In this document: positions 11,024 to 21,849 of the stretch, piece after piece
How positions within the stretch are numbered: position 1 is the first letter of the stretch
How the letters are laid out: each line of letters begins with the position of its first letter
NCBI GenBank assembly: GCA_021234155.1
Contig: JAJEKV010000061.1
Span: forward strand, 7,673,013-7,737,012
From: Isoetes taiwanensis
Lineage: Eukaryota; Streptophyta; Lycopodiopsida; Isoetales; Isoetaceae
Reading direction: 5' to 3'
DNA: 64,000 bases
Program-made: the position numbers and the translations under genes
The notes under the pieces: generated by a model
Seen by the model: only the letters and a program-made list of their open reading frames with translations
Databases searched by the model: none
Told to the model about the DNA's origin: nothing

Positions 11024-11545
11024 TCAAAATCGAAGATTTGGCCAGAACATAAGCAGAAAAAAAGGAAGTCCAATTACTGGGCAGGGAAAAAGAAAAAGTT
11101 TAAGATAGAAACTGGGTACCTCGAAATGAATCAAACCACGCCTTCTTGGCTCGCTGATGCTGGATGCCTTGGAGATGGCGCCGTCTTGCAGACAAGGTAT
11201 CTTGAAACTGCTTGTCGCAATAGTCGCAGTAGTACTTAGGTGCGGGCATTGGCTCCTGATTGTGGGAAACCCTAAGCGCTGTGTCACACTTAGGTATACA
11301 CTTCTACTTGCAATTCTGGCGTGGAAGGTGTGCCGACGTGCATCAGCGCAGCGCGGAGGCACACTGATACGCCAGAATTGCAAGTAGAGGGCAATTATTG
11401 TCAGAATTTGCCGTGGTTTTATTTTGACATGGCAGTGACGTGGCATTGTATTTTCATTTTCCTTGTGATACTTCGGCGATGGCGCTTTTTTCGCACGTTT
11501 GCACAAACGAGGGTGGAGACTTTGGAGCGATTTGAAGGCATCCAC
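11024..11545 (-). other. Open frame of 173 codons, doubtful
   Basis: An uninterrupted minus-strand frame runs from an ATG at 11,545 to a stop at 11,024. It is basic and Ser/Pro/Arg-rich, with a hydrophobic C-terminal stretch (F-Y-L-K-L-F-L-F-P-C-P-V-I-G-L-P-F-F-L-L). No domain is recognised. It runs through the perfect inverted repeat at 11,303-11,388, which would place mirrored codons inside the protein. That argues that the frame is a chance opening over a non-coding structure. It could be a lineage-specific gene, but support is weak. Confidence 0.2.
11303..11388. repeat. Perfect 20-bp inverted repeat forming an 86-bp hairpin
   Basis: The arm at 11,303-11,322 is the exact reverse complement of the arm at 11,369-11,388. 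Inside, a further 6-bp pair (tgtgcc with ggcaca) can form after a small internal loop, leaving a terminal loop of about 23 nt. This is the size and shape of a plant small-RNA precursor, or of a minimal foldback element. The flanks show no long target duplication. Confidence 0.9.
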
Positions 11546-11600
11546 GTTGCAGCCAGCTGGGATTATTGTGCACGTGGAAAGCCTCAGAGTCGTTGGATTT

Positions 11601-11690
11601 GATCTACGATCATGAAAATTCCTCGAAATTCCAGATGGGTGTGATCTACTACGATCATGAAAATTCCTCGAAATTCCAGATGGGTGCTTG
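11601..11690. repeat. 45-bp tandem duplication
   Basis: The string acgatcatgaaaattcctcg starts at 11,606 and again at 11,651, with the following aaattccagatgggtg also duplicated. The copies are nearly identical apart from a 3-bp insertion at the junction, so the event is recent. Confidence 0.9.
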
Positions 11691-11899
11691 GGAAGTTATC
11701 TCCGCGATGGGGAGAATTAGCGATCGAGGTGATTTTCACAAAATCAAATTGGATTGTTCTCTCGGTAGCAGTTCCATTCTTAGAATCTGGTACGTTCCTT
11801 TTTTTTTGAAATTTATATCCAGTTCTTAATTTACAGTCCGGCATAATTCTCCTGCCATAAGAAACAACGTGCATTAGTCCTTCTATCAAGGTAGAGCAA

Positions 11900-12500
11900 C
11901 ATAACTAAAAATTGCTAGTAGAATCAAGGGATGAGAGTTGTTTGCGGAAGAAAAGGTATTGACGTCCACAGCAAAATGGTCAGGCTAAGGCTTAGAACAG
12001 TCTGAAAATGCAGTGCCCTCAATCAGCTACATTCACATACTTGTAAAGAAATTTTATTTTGCTTCCTATTATCCAATAGCAGTAATAGCCGCTTCTTGGG
12101 AGGGAGCCACTGTCGACTAAAGCAAATAATATCCATCTAGGGTAAACTCCGCTTACTGTCTTGTATAGCTTGCCTTTTAATTTTCAGGCATTTTTTTAAT
12201 CTGAAGGTTGCAAGTCCATCTGCGGTCGTGTTCTCTTCAAGGATTCTTAGCTTTTTTATTTGATTCACATATGCTAGTCTTTGTAAAATGGACCTATGTG
12301 CAAGCAAACATGCCATTTCCTTGTGCTTTAAGGCATGGTCAATACTTTGAAAAAGATATGTCATGCTGGAGATCCTGCAAGCCCATGCTTTTCTGCATTC
12401 CCTTGTGCATAGCCTATGCTATTTAGTAGTATAAAGACTCTCAATAGCTGCAATTTCTGAAATGCATGGCAACTCTGATTTGTTTTCTAAGCCCTTGATG
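11900..12500. other. AT-rich sequence, nothing identified
   Basis: Only short frames on both strands; no motif, repeat or RNA gene recognised. Confidence 0.4.
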
Positions 12501-12514
12501 TAATCTTCAAACTG

Positions 12515-12630
12515 GTGTTAAACAGAGGAGATGCGAGCGAATTGGCAAAGGAGTTTGTCTCTATTGCACATGACTTTAATGGACGAAAGTATATTGCAAG
12601 AATAGAAACGGCACTTCATTTGAAGGTATC
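12515..12630 (+). other. Exon-like frame of unknown gene
   Basis: An open stretch reads L-N-R-G-D-A-S-E-L-A-K-E-F-V-S-I-A-H-D-F-N-G-R-K and on to A-L-H-L-K, followed by a possible donor (aaggtatc, about 12,624). The amphipathic, Lys/Glu-bearing composition looks more protein-like than its surroundings. I do not recognise the family. It may be one exon of a host gene with long introns, or chance. Confidence 0.2.
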
Positions 12631-12810
12631 ATTCAAGCGTTGTCATAAGTTAGATTTGGTACATTTATGGTTTTCATCGGAACCTCCAATGCTCATCTAA
12701 GAATTACATTGTGCCTTTGATATTCATATGCACTTTTTGGTTCTTTGTTCTGGTTGTTTGTTTCTATTGAAACCCTATTCTATTGCTTCAAGCATGGATG
12801 ATCAATTCCT

Positions 12811-12995
12811 TGCAGATGCCATTTACCAGGATTTGATCCTTTAGCTTATTCTTTGCAGATGTTATTTACCAGGATTTGATTCTTTAGCTTTTGTTGCTTC
12901 GTTTTGTTTGTATTGGATCCGTATTCTATTGCGTCAAGCCTGAATGGTCAATTCTTTGCAGCGGCCATTTGCCAGGATTTGATACTTCACTCTAT
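12811..12995. repeat. Short direct repeats (tgcagatgccatttaccagg)
   Basis: Copies of tgcagatgccatttaccagg followed by atttgatcctttagc start at 12,811 and 12,854 (period 43). A more diverged third copy is at 12,957 (tgcagcggccatttgccagg). Host sequence of unknown function. Confidence 0.8.
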
Positions 12996-13774
12996 TCTAT
13001 TCTATTCTTGAACTGAATCTACATGCCCTTATCCTAGTGTTGACCTGCAAGTGCAGATATTTTACTGAAAAAATAGATGTCTCCAGGTTTGATGGTAGTT
13101 GCTTGTAGAAGCCAAATGATATCCATAATAATATTCTTGGCGATTCTAGAGTGTCTACATCTTGCAATTTTAAAGTGTCTAACTTTGAACAGTTCTTCGG
13201 TGGCTGCTGATTAATTTAATTTGGTTCTCTCTACCATTTTGCAGTAAGATGGCATTTGCTCTGGGTACAATTATCAGACAATTATACTGAGGTTGTTGCC
13301 TATTTAGGATAACATTTTCCTCCTGGTTGTGATTGGGCAGAAACAACAACGTTGTATTCTTTGATTTTGGCCCTTTAGGTATACTTGTTTTTGTATCCTC
13401 GCTCTGTCGATCAAAACACGTTTTTGTAAGTTTGGATTGTTGATCCCGCCGTTCTTGATCCCGGCCAAGGTGCATGCTCTTGAACGTTTCACCAACATGG
13501 TTTTAGTTACACGACCCCTTGAATATCAAGAGCAATCATCATTAGTTCCTATAGTTCTCTGGATCTTCAATTCTTTAGGATTTCTTTTTATTTTACGCTG
13601 CATTTTCTGAGGTCTACTTCCACTCTAATTTATTTTATCATACTGTTGCATTTTTTGTAAGCAATGGCAAGACCATGTTGTATGGAAATCTGCCTTCCTT
13701 TCTCAATCGAGGTGCAGTTTTGCAATTGTTGCTTGTCACAATCAAAGTAAATTATAAACAGTGTATCACTTGAT

Positions 13775-13842
13775 CCTTTTCATGAATGGACTCTTCTATC
13801 TCCTACCCCTTTTCATGAATGGACTCTTCTATCTCCTGCCAG
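13775..13842. repeat. 33-bp tandem duplication
   Basis: The string ccttttcatgaatggactc with the following ttctatctcct occurs at 13,775 and 13,808, identical in both copies. Recent slippage-type duplication. Confidence 0.9.
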
Positions 13843-13849
13843 GCAGCAT

Positions 13850-15440
13850 ATTATTCTAACTTCCAATCCCATAAACCATTCAAAAGACTTTATTAACAGA
13901 AGATTGATCACACATATTAGGCCTTTGTCAATCAACTTTTAGGCATGGTAGCAGCACGTCACAGAGTCAAAGAGATTTGTCGTCAGCCTTGTAGCTATTG
14001 AAGGCATTAACATATCACTCTAGCTAGTGCTGATGTATGATTTAGAATTGCACAGATAGAGGCCAAAAATAGCTTGGTGAAGGACCCATATCTGGTTGAT
14101 GGCTTACAGTCATGCTGCAAATTATCAAGCAAGAATAAGGTGAGTATTTAAGGGTAGTTATTTCAAACTCAGTAACTTCAAGGTCGTTGTAGACTTAAAC
14201 TTCCATTTCGATTGAAAATGTTCTTCAGTCTTGCAAGCATAACGAGAGGTGAGCAATATAATCGTGTTGTAAAGTGTCTTGAGAAGTAGCTTTCATAGGA
14301 CTTCTTTTACCGATCCAGTGATGTATTGCATGATTATTTGGCATTGAATCCCTGCAAATGATATGACATTGCAACTGCAGAGCATGCCCAAATGATGCAG
14401 CACCTAAACCGTCTAACCCACCACATGATCCCACCAACATTAAACATATAGTAAGAAGGGTGCAATTATATAATTCAAATCCATAGAGGTCCTCATGATA
14501 TATTTATCAGACAATGTAACCTCAAGATATTTATATACAGAATGCTTTTACGCATTGTCTTTCTCTTGTTTACAAATCATTTGAGAGCAAAATGACATCC
14601 ATTATTGCGTGTGCAATCGCAAAACACAAGTAGGTGTCATGATATTTTTTTGTAAAAGCATCGCTAGGGCATGTACTTGTGCAATCCTGCAAGGGAAACT
14701 ATACACATAGCCTACTTATCCAATTCAAGAGTTGCAATAAAAAGCATGTCCTCGTGAGACAAATAGTTACGCGATTAGTTTGTGCTTGAAGTTTCAGGAT
14801 CGTATTTCTTCCAAACACATGAGCTAGGATCATTCATGGATTTCAGACTTGCTACTCTTTCACCGACACATATTGTTTCAAATGTGTAACTTTCCCGCAA
14901 TTACGAAAGTAGTCCGCCATTGCGGTGTTTGGTCTAGGTGCACTTGGACTTGCAGTGAACATCTGTTAAAGTTTCTCAATTTATATTAAAGTTTTAATGT
15001 TGCACATGTGCATTTTATTGACACAATTATTTTTATGCAGGTTATGATAGGTGCAAAAATCTGCCGCTTCTTAATGGCATTAATACCAACCACGCCAAGG
15101 TCAATAAGGGTATTTATTTATCACTCTCATTATTGCAAAATAGAGGTCATATCTTGCACATGTCTTGTTCGCATTTGTTTAACAGCCAAAGCTCTCGTGA
15201 GAAACTGATCTTTCAACTCCAAAGAACTGGATAAGCCGGTGGAACATGTAGTCTAGATTATTTAAAGAAAGGGGCCCCACGGAAGTTAATATAACCCTAT
15301 ATATATTGCGGGTAATTCAAACGATGACATAGGGGATGTAGACTACAACCGTGAGTGTCTAGAAATAAAGGGGTCATGCAATCAACGATGAATGCTATCA
15401 CATAGTATGTCTGTCAAAATTTGATGTACCAAAGAAGAAG
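13850..15440. other. Unassigned sequence upstream of the PPR pseudogene
   Basis: Short frames only. The region may contain decayed 5' parts of the PPR gene that follows, but I see no PPR motif before about 15,465. Confidence 0.35.
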
Positions 15441-15464
15441 CGTAAAAGATATTTTTTGTGCTTT

Positions 15465-16840
15465 TGCTCATTCAAGAACATATAGTAAATGGTCCCGAGT
15501 CGGTGCCCGATTCGGGTGACCAACTCATTTGTCTATTTTCTTATCACGGAAGCTTGTTTGAAGCAAACGAGCATTTGATAAGATTCCGTAACCCAAGTGC
15601 TCATTCATGGGGCTGCGGTTCTCTCCGCCAAATGGCAAATTTGGACAATCTAAAACTTCCTTCAATTGTCCTATAGGATGTTGTCTATGAAAAGGCGACA
15701 AATATATTTCATGTGCTATCCTCGGGCTTGTGCGGTAGCAAAATCTCTTTTGCAAGGAAGAGTCATTCATCATGGGATGACCGGAAAGTGGCATCGAACA
15801 TGACAAGTGCTTTGGGAAATTCTTGCCGGATAATGATGCTAAGTGTTGGAGTTTGCAAGAGGCATAACGCTTTTACAACATGCCAAATCAGGATGTGGTC
15901 TCATGGAATACAATAATTGCGGGATATGTTCAGCATGGAGAAGGTTCTCCGGCTTTTCCCGATCTGAGGAGAAATGCGATATGCAGATGATGTTACCTTT
16001 CTAAGCACCTTGAAAGCGTGTTCTAACATAGGAGAGGACCATGCATGAAGAGCTTATGAAGAGTGGACTGCGGTCCGGTTGCTTATCTATGCCAAATGTG
16101 GTAGTCGGAAGAGTCATGCAATGTCTTTTGAACGTTCACAAGATCGAGATGTTGTATCGTGAAATGCAATGGGAAGAACATATGCCCAAAATGGAGATGG
16201 TCTTCCAGCTCTAGAATGCTTTGAGAAGATGGAGCAGGAAGGCGTGAAACAAAATGAAGTTACCTCTTTGAATGCCCTAAAAAGCTTGCACTAGTATAGC
16301 TTTAATAGGAGAGGAGGGGCTTATCCATATCAAGTTAATCAAAAGCAAACTCCTGCCAAGCTCTCCTTTGGGCAGTGCTCTAGTAGATATGTATGCTAAA
16401 TGTGGAAGTTTGGAGGAGTCATTACATGATATTTAATAAAAATATAGTTTCATGGAATGCAATGATTGCAGGATATGCCTTTGCATGGAGAACATTGCTC
16501 AGCCCTAGAATGCATGGAAAGGATGACGCTAGAAGGTATCGAGCCAAACATGGGGTGGAGTAATTTGCGGCATATGTAACATGGAGAAGTATGTTTAGCT
16601 TTAGAATGTTTTGATAAAATGAAATTATAATTTCTAGTGTCCCGAAGGCATGTGCAGAAGTAGGGGTGAAGAGACCAAGGTAAGTTATACATAATGAAAT
16701 TGTTAAAAAGGTGGCCTGCAATTAGATCTTTGTGGGGAGCGGTTTGGTTGATATGTATGTAAAATTTGGTTGCCTAGAAAAGCATACAATGTCTTTTTGA
16801 ATGATTGCCAAACTTATCAAGGTTAGAGGGGTAAGTCTAT
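15465..16840 (+). pseudogene. PLS-type pentatricopeptide-repeat (PPR) protein remnant
   Basis: Spread over shifting + frames are unmistakable PPR signatures. They are a G-S-L-F-E-A-N-E block and an A-H-S-W-G-C block (15,540-15,615), M-P-N-Q-D-V-V-S-W-N-T-I-I-A-G-Y (from about 15,878), an I-Y-A-K-C-G-S equivalent (16,085-16,105), D-R-D-V-V-S then A-L-E-C-F-E-K-M-E-Q-E-G-V (16,145-16,245), L-V-D-M-Y-A-K-C-G-S-L-E-E-S (about 16,384-16,425), N-I-V-S-W-N-A-M-I-A-G-Y (about 16,441-16,476) and L-V-D-M-Y-V-K-F-G-C-L-E-K (about 16,747-16,785). Plant PPR proteins of this class bind organellar RNA and guide editing or processing. This copy has many stops and frameshifts and no intact start or E/DYW tail, so it is a pseudogene. 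No intron is apparent, which is normal for the family. Confidence 0.85.
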
Positions 16841-16925
16841 GCATATATTTAAGATTTCTTTAAACCCGTCTTTTTAGTGCCATACTTGAAAAATATGAAC
16901 TTCTTAAGCTAAATTCTGATTCAGG

Positions 16926-17370
16926 TTGGTGCTTGCATCTTTGCTTCTCAAGAATCTTTCAAGTTCTGGCGGAAGGTTAGTAATCCCTTTTCCGCCTTTT
17001 GAGTTTGACCCAATGTTGCTTGCTTGGTTATGTAAGATTTTTGTCTTGTCCATTTTGCGAGAGGAGCCCAACAAAAAAGTCTTTGGAGAGGATGGTGAGC
17101 AAGGAATGCTTATAGTGGGGTATGATAATATCTGGTCTTATGATTCCGGAATAAGGTGGAGACGTCATGGACTAAATTTCTGTAGTGAACCTATTGAATG
17201 CCATCATGCAAGACCTGTAGATTTCTGTTTTGTTGCGAATGTTCTGATGATGGGGCATGCTTGTTTTTTTTTAATTGAAGGCCCTGGTAGGGCATACTTG
17301 TTATATACTAGGTGGAATATGTTTAAATCACATAGATGCATGTGGGTATTAAGACTGTCATTATGTATCT
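16926..17370 (+). other. Open frame, unidentified
   Basis: A 167-codon frame starts at 16,926 and ends at 17,429. It is Cys/Trp-rich with no domain I recognise. Its 3' part overlaps, in another frame, the OEP16-like exon beginning at about 17,377, so this frame is probably fortuitous intronic sequence. Confidence 0.15.
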
Positions 17371-17376
17371 GTACAG

Positions 17377-17523
17377 AAAAATGCAATGCTTGGAGGTGCA
17401 TTAACAGGACCAGCACTCTCTTTAACTGAGCCAAAAATGTTGCATCACCGTATTGTTTGTGGGGCTATAGCTGGAGGAGCTCTTGCGACAATAGCTGAAT
17501 TTCTATGCAGCCACCTTGCATGA
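17377..17523 (+). CDS. OEP16-like terminal exon (Tim17/22/23 superfamily), partial
   Basis: Directly after a plausible splice acceptor (tctgtacag, ending at 17,376) an open frame reads K-N-A-M-L-G-G-A-L-T-G-P-A-L-S, then G-A-I-A-G-G-A-L-A-T-I-A-E-F-L and a stop at 17,523. The spacing of the two Gly/Ala-rich segments closely matches the C-terminal end of OEP16, the plastid outer-envelope preprotein and amino-acid channel of the Tim17/22/23 superfamily. The first segment would be a transmembrane helix with a G-x-x-x-G-type face and the second the last helix. Upstream exons are not recognised nearby, so either the introns are long or this is an orphan exon. This exon has no stop or frameshift before its terminator. 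The assignment rests on my recall of the family. Confidence 0.5.
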   Translation, partial: KNAMLGGALTGPALSLTEPKMLHHRIVCGAIAGGALATIAEFLCSHLA

Positions 17524-17852
17524 GTATTGATTTGTTTTATCCATTGTATTCCATAAGGACATGCTACAATTTGGCATTTGCTCGAAGATTCTGGAAAAAA
17601 CTGTACTATTTGGTGCCCTAATTCGACTTTAAGCATTATCTTCAAAATAGAATAGCTTTAAAACATTACACTTACAAATAAACACAGGTTAAAAAGTAAG
17701 CCAAAAGAACATAGCTCCTCAATGTGTGGATAAGTCTGGAAGCTCGAACTACATTATAGAATCGTATTCAATTTTATATCACAAAACAAAATACCACCTA
17801 CATCATATCCTACAATTTGCTATGCAAAATAATCAAACGTGCTTTTGACTAG

Positions 17853-18290
17853 TTTTTTTTTTTTTTTAAAGGACGACAAACTTTATTCACCAACTAAAAA
17901 CTAGAGCAACATAAAATGCAAAGACAGGATTATAACCTCAGTGGACAAACTGATCCAACTGAGCACAACCACCTGCCTATGCAAAAGAATGAATCTGAAG
18001 GTAAGTATGCCAGATCAGTACTTTCTTCTCTTGATCAAGAGAAGAGCAATTGTAAGCCATAACAATTTTATTTTGCGCCCACTGAAGAACAATCTCATCT
18101 GCAGTATCTACGCCCTTAAAGATAAACAACCTCCTTCTCTTCTAGATTGACCATAAAAGCCAGCCACATGCGAGATGAAAAGCTCGTTTCCGTAGTTTGG
18201 GCCAAGCATCAGGATAGATAGCAAGCAAAATTTGCTGGCTAGATCGAGACGTGCCAAATAGGGTCAGCAACCAAGACCATGCCTGCCGAA
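17853..18290 (-). mobile_element. 5'-truncated LINE, 3' end with poly-A
   Basis: On the minus strand the sequence ends in a 15-nt A-run (plus-strand T-run 17,853-17,867), as at the 3' end of a non-LTR retrotransposon. Upstream of it, minus frames give W-P-K-L-R-K-R-A-F-H-L-A-C-G-W-L-L-W-S-I and then F-K-G-V-D-T-A-D-E-I-V-L-Q-W-A-Q, the pattern of the zf-RVT/C-terminal region of plant LINE ORF2. Stops interrupt it. Coding resemblance stops at about 18,290, where GC-rich minisatellite begins. This is a typical dead-on-arrival insertion. Confidence 0.65.
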
Positions 18291-18294
18291 GGCT

Positions 18295-18490
18295 ATGGCA
18301 CCTTCTATGCTGCCTTCTATAGTTGATACTTCGGCTATGGCGCCTTCTTCGCCTTGGCTGTCCGCAAGATCAGAGCGCTTGCAAGGTCATGGCGCCTTGG
18401 CGCTGCAGGAAGAACATGGCGCTGCTGCAAGATCATGGCGTCTTGGCGCTTGCAAAGATCATGGCGCCTTGGCGTTTTTGTCGTCTAGGC
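18295..18490. repeat. Minisatellite-like block (atggcgccttggcgcttgc)
   Basis: Variants of atggcgccttggcgct and gcaagatcatggcg recur five or six times with irregular 20-35 bp spacing, for example around 18,392, 18,415, 18,438 and 18,470. The short + frames over it are Ala/Trp/Arg-rich and not convincing. Confidence 0.7.
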
Positions 18491-18544
18491 CTTTACAATG
18501 TTTTGTTTGATGATATTCAAGTTAAAGATCAAAGCAAGCATACT

Positions 18545-18835
18545 TCTACGGCGATATTTTTCTGCCGCTTCTTTCTTTCCTATACTTGCTTTCATTGCTT
18601 TCTTTGCTTTATTCTTTCTTGTACTTTGCATTCTTTGTTTCTTTGCTTTCCATCACTTCTTTCTTTCCTATACTTGCTTTTGTTTGTTTTCTTTGCTTTA
18701 TTTCTTTCCTATAACTTGCTTTCTTTCTTTCTTTCTTTCTTTGCTTTCTACCGCTTCTTTCTTCTCTATACTTTACTTTCGTTTCTTTCTTTACTATACT
18801 TTGCTTTCTTCTGTCGTTTCTTTCTTTCCTATGTG
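18545..18835. repeat. Pyrimidine-rich low-complexity tract
   Basis: About 290 bp are almost purely T and C on the + strand, with the phrase ttctttctttcctatacttgc recurring in variants. This could form triplex or otherwise unusual DNA. Frames across it are Phe/Leu/Ser-rich by composition only. Confidence 0.85.
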
Positions 18836-18849
18836 CCAAGTTACGTGAA

Positions 18850-21520
18850 GTTACAAGAGCTAAGGAAGAGCTATACATTCGGGACGCTTCTGAAGATCTT
18901 ATCCTTCCAAAAACGAGAAGGAAAAAACAGAGCACGGGGCTGGGATTGAGGCCAGCCATTTGAGGATTGAGAAAAATGCTGGCAGATCCAAGAAGAGTCT
19001 AATTTGCAGATGGAGCAGAGCAGAACAGAGAAAAATGGTTTGTTTAGCAGGGTTCTGGTTCCAACTCCTCCGCAAACAGGTCTGTGGTTCTTTAAGAAGA
19101 TTTTCATATTTTATGTAACCTTTTCCAATCTGTTGCTAGGGTACGGTTTCACTGGGGTTCAATTCCCTAGCTAGTAAATAGAAATCTCCTGTAAATAAAT
19201 AGAAACTAGAATGCAAGACAGAATACAAGGCAGAATGCAAGTAATAGCAAGCAGTGCAAGTAGAGATCTTGAAACCAGAAAAGCGTGCAAAATTTTTACT
19301 CACGTTTCCCCTGTTTTTACTCACGCTTCTGCATTTTTACATGCTTATTGTGTCGCTTTTACTCACCTTCCTGCTTTTTTTACTTGTCTTTTTTTAATAA
19401 TAGCTTTATGCATGCCACGTGGCGGCGCTGGATTGGTTCAATCGTCCTTTACGTTAGGACAAAGGCCTCTTAGCCAACTTTCCCGGTCAGCACGGAGGCC
19501 CACTTGACATGTGTCAAGGCATTTCCAATAGCGCCTTGACATGTCTCGGCGTTTCTTATCCTCAAAACACAAAACTCAGCATCTCGCATGCCGGTGTTTC
19601 TACACAGATTTTTACCCTGCATTCTGCTGCTTTTACTCCGCATTTAGCTGTTTCAAACTCGCATTTCACTGATTCTACCTCGAAATTTGGTCACAGAATT
19701 GAAGATAAGTTTTCTTTCTGGAAAATGAACATAAAAGGACTTTTTGTGGAATTTACCACCAAATTACATTTTCTTTTCTTACATTTACTACCAATTTTTC
19801 GCTCACACTATCTCCGCCTGATTTGGGTCATTAAACAAATAACTGAAAACCCTTCCGTGCTTCAATACGTAAACCCTTCCAAATTTCCTTCAAATCTTGA
19901 AGGGTTTTCATAGTGAAGTCTGGAAGGGTTTCCGGTAAGAATAGAATCAAGCGGACTTTGTGGGTGGAATATATCCACCGCTAATTAATTCTTAGAATTA
20001 AATTCTTACGGCTATTCTTGAAGAGCCTTTCCAGGAAAGAAATTTTTTTTGTTCTCGGCAATTAGCGATTCAGGAATTGTTTCAGTCGTTTGAATTGGCG
20101 ATGTAGGAAGTGTTTCAGTGGTTCAAAAGGGTTTAATAGCGTCAATCAGGGTACAGAGAAGGGTTTCCTTCAATTTTCTTTTCTGCTTCAATTTTTTCTT
20201 TTTTTTTCTGCTTTTACCTATTCTATGCGTTTCAATTTATGGAGTTCCGCTTCAATTTGCCCTTACACGCAAGGAGATTGCTAAAAAGAGTACGTAATAC
20301 TATGCTAGAATTTAGTTTTATTTGCTATACTATGGTAGAATCTAGTTTTATTTGCTGCATTTTAATTAGAGCTCTAGTTGTGAAACATGCATCTAGAGGA
20401 TTTTGTTTGATTCCTAAATCAAAGATTGTGACTACATTCTAGAAATGCAAAATAGGATTGAAGAACATCTTAGCGGAAGCCTGGAAGCCCGGGTTGCTTT
20501 TCGCTTCAATTTTTGTTTCTGCTTTTGCCTACTCTATGCGGAGTGCAGATTTTTGGAGGGTTTTTTTGAGGATGATTTAGAGGGTTTTCTATAGTTTGGC
20601 GCAAGAAGAATGTTCCTTTTTTTTTCTATAGGCATATACGTGCCTGATATGAAAATGCTATCTACTTTCAAATTTAATCCTTGGCATATCTTCTATGGTA
20701 TTTCCTTCAAGTATCTAACCTTCTTTTAATTACACAATCTTATCCCTAGGCCTACATATGTAATTAGGTTTATTTTGTTCGGATGATTCTTATGCCACAA
20801 TCTAAACTTGAGATTTAAGCGACATGTGATTTTAGAGTTAAATGAACATATCATTTAAGTGGCACATGGTTTTAAAGTTAGATGAACACTTTTTGCTAGA
20901 CGGGTTTGCGGGCACCTGGATTTGGCAATGGTTTGCGGAGAGGTTTGTAATACTGAATCTATTTGGCTATGGTTTGTGGAGCGGTTTGTAACAGGTTTGT
21001 AACACTGGATCTGGCTATATCAAATCAAAGTAGGGGCATATTGCGGATCTCAAATTTCTAAAATGCATATCCCAAGGGCGGATTGAAACCCAATTGGCCA
21101 CTGCAGCACAGATGGAAAAATCAGAGATAAGAGATAAATGCTTGCCAATAAGAAAATAATTTTCCGTTCTATTTTATGGTTCTATTTTATGATTCAACTC
21201 TACTGATATTTGACAAACATTAGCACAATGAATTTCAATAGGAACGTTGCAAATAATTTCAAAGGGTTGTGGATATAAATGCTCCACATGCCCAGCCTCC
21301 ACGAGCCCGCCTTTATAGTATCATCAATCTAAACATCGTCAACGTTTGCATTGTCTTTTTTCTGACCATAACCATCAAATTGAAATACTTCTCTCTCACA
21401 ATTGCTGAGTAGAACTAGTCACTGTTCTTCCTGCCTCATTTTTTAAAATGCTACACAAAGGTGATGTAGGTCTACTTAACCTAATTGGATCAAGAGTCTC
21501 AGAAATCATTTCCATCATAA
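18850..21520. other. Unassigned AT-rich sequence with small repeats
   Basis: No gene recognised. Small structures present are a pair of 11-bp inverted strings aaacccttcca and tggaagggttt around 19,870-19,931, a 30-bp duplication at 20,301/20,331 (tatgctagaatttag, tatggtagaatctag), a 40-bp duplication at 20,813/20,853, and repeated ggtttgcgga/ggtttgtaa strings at 20,925-21,010. A 134-codon + frame at 19,509-19,913 has no recognisable content. Confidence 0.45.
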
Positions 21521-21573
21521 AAGTTGCATCAAAATTTTCATAAATATCATCCTCCAAACTCTCATATGTGGCT

Positions 21574-21699
21574 AGCTTTCCATCATGTTATTTTGATTTG
21601 CGATGTTCCTTTCATGGCAACACCTCATTCGTGCCCAGCTTTCCATCATGTTATTTTGATTTGCAATGTTTCTTTCATGGCAACACCTCTGATTTTGAA
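21574..21699. repeat. 63-bp tandem duplication
   Basis: The string agctttccatcatgttattt begins at 21,574 and 21,637, and the following tgatttgc.atgtt.ctttcatggcaacacct is also shared. The period is exactly 63 bp, so a frame through it is kept open on both strands. Confidence 0.9.
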
Positions 21700-21849
21700 A
21701 TTGGATCTTCCAGTGTAAGGTTTGCTGCACATCTAATAATGAAGCATCAATTCTGTTGTCTTCATTTTCCATTTCCTCATCGTCTCCTTTGTCTTTATCT
21801 TTATCACATGTCCTTATCATCTGTAGCTATCAAACAAATCCCATAGTTT

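Noticed and set aside
11024-11545. 173-codon antisense frame as a gene
   Set aside because: It runs through the perfect inverted repeat and has no recognisable domain, so it is kept only as a doubtful frame.
16926-17429. 167-codon frame as an independent gene
   Set aside because: Its 3' part overlaps the OEP16-like exon in another frame, and the rest has no known content.
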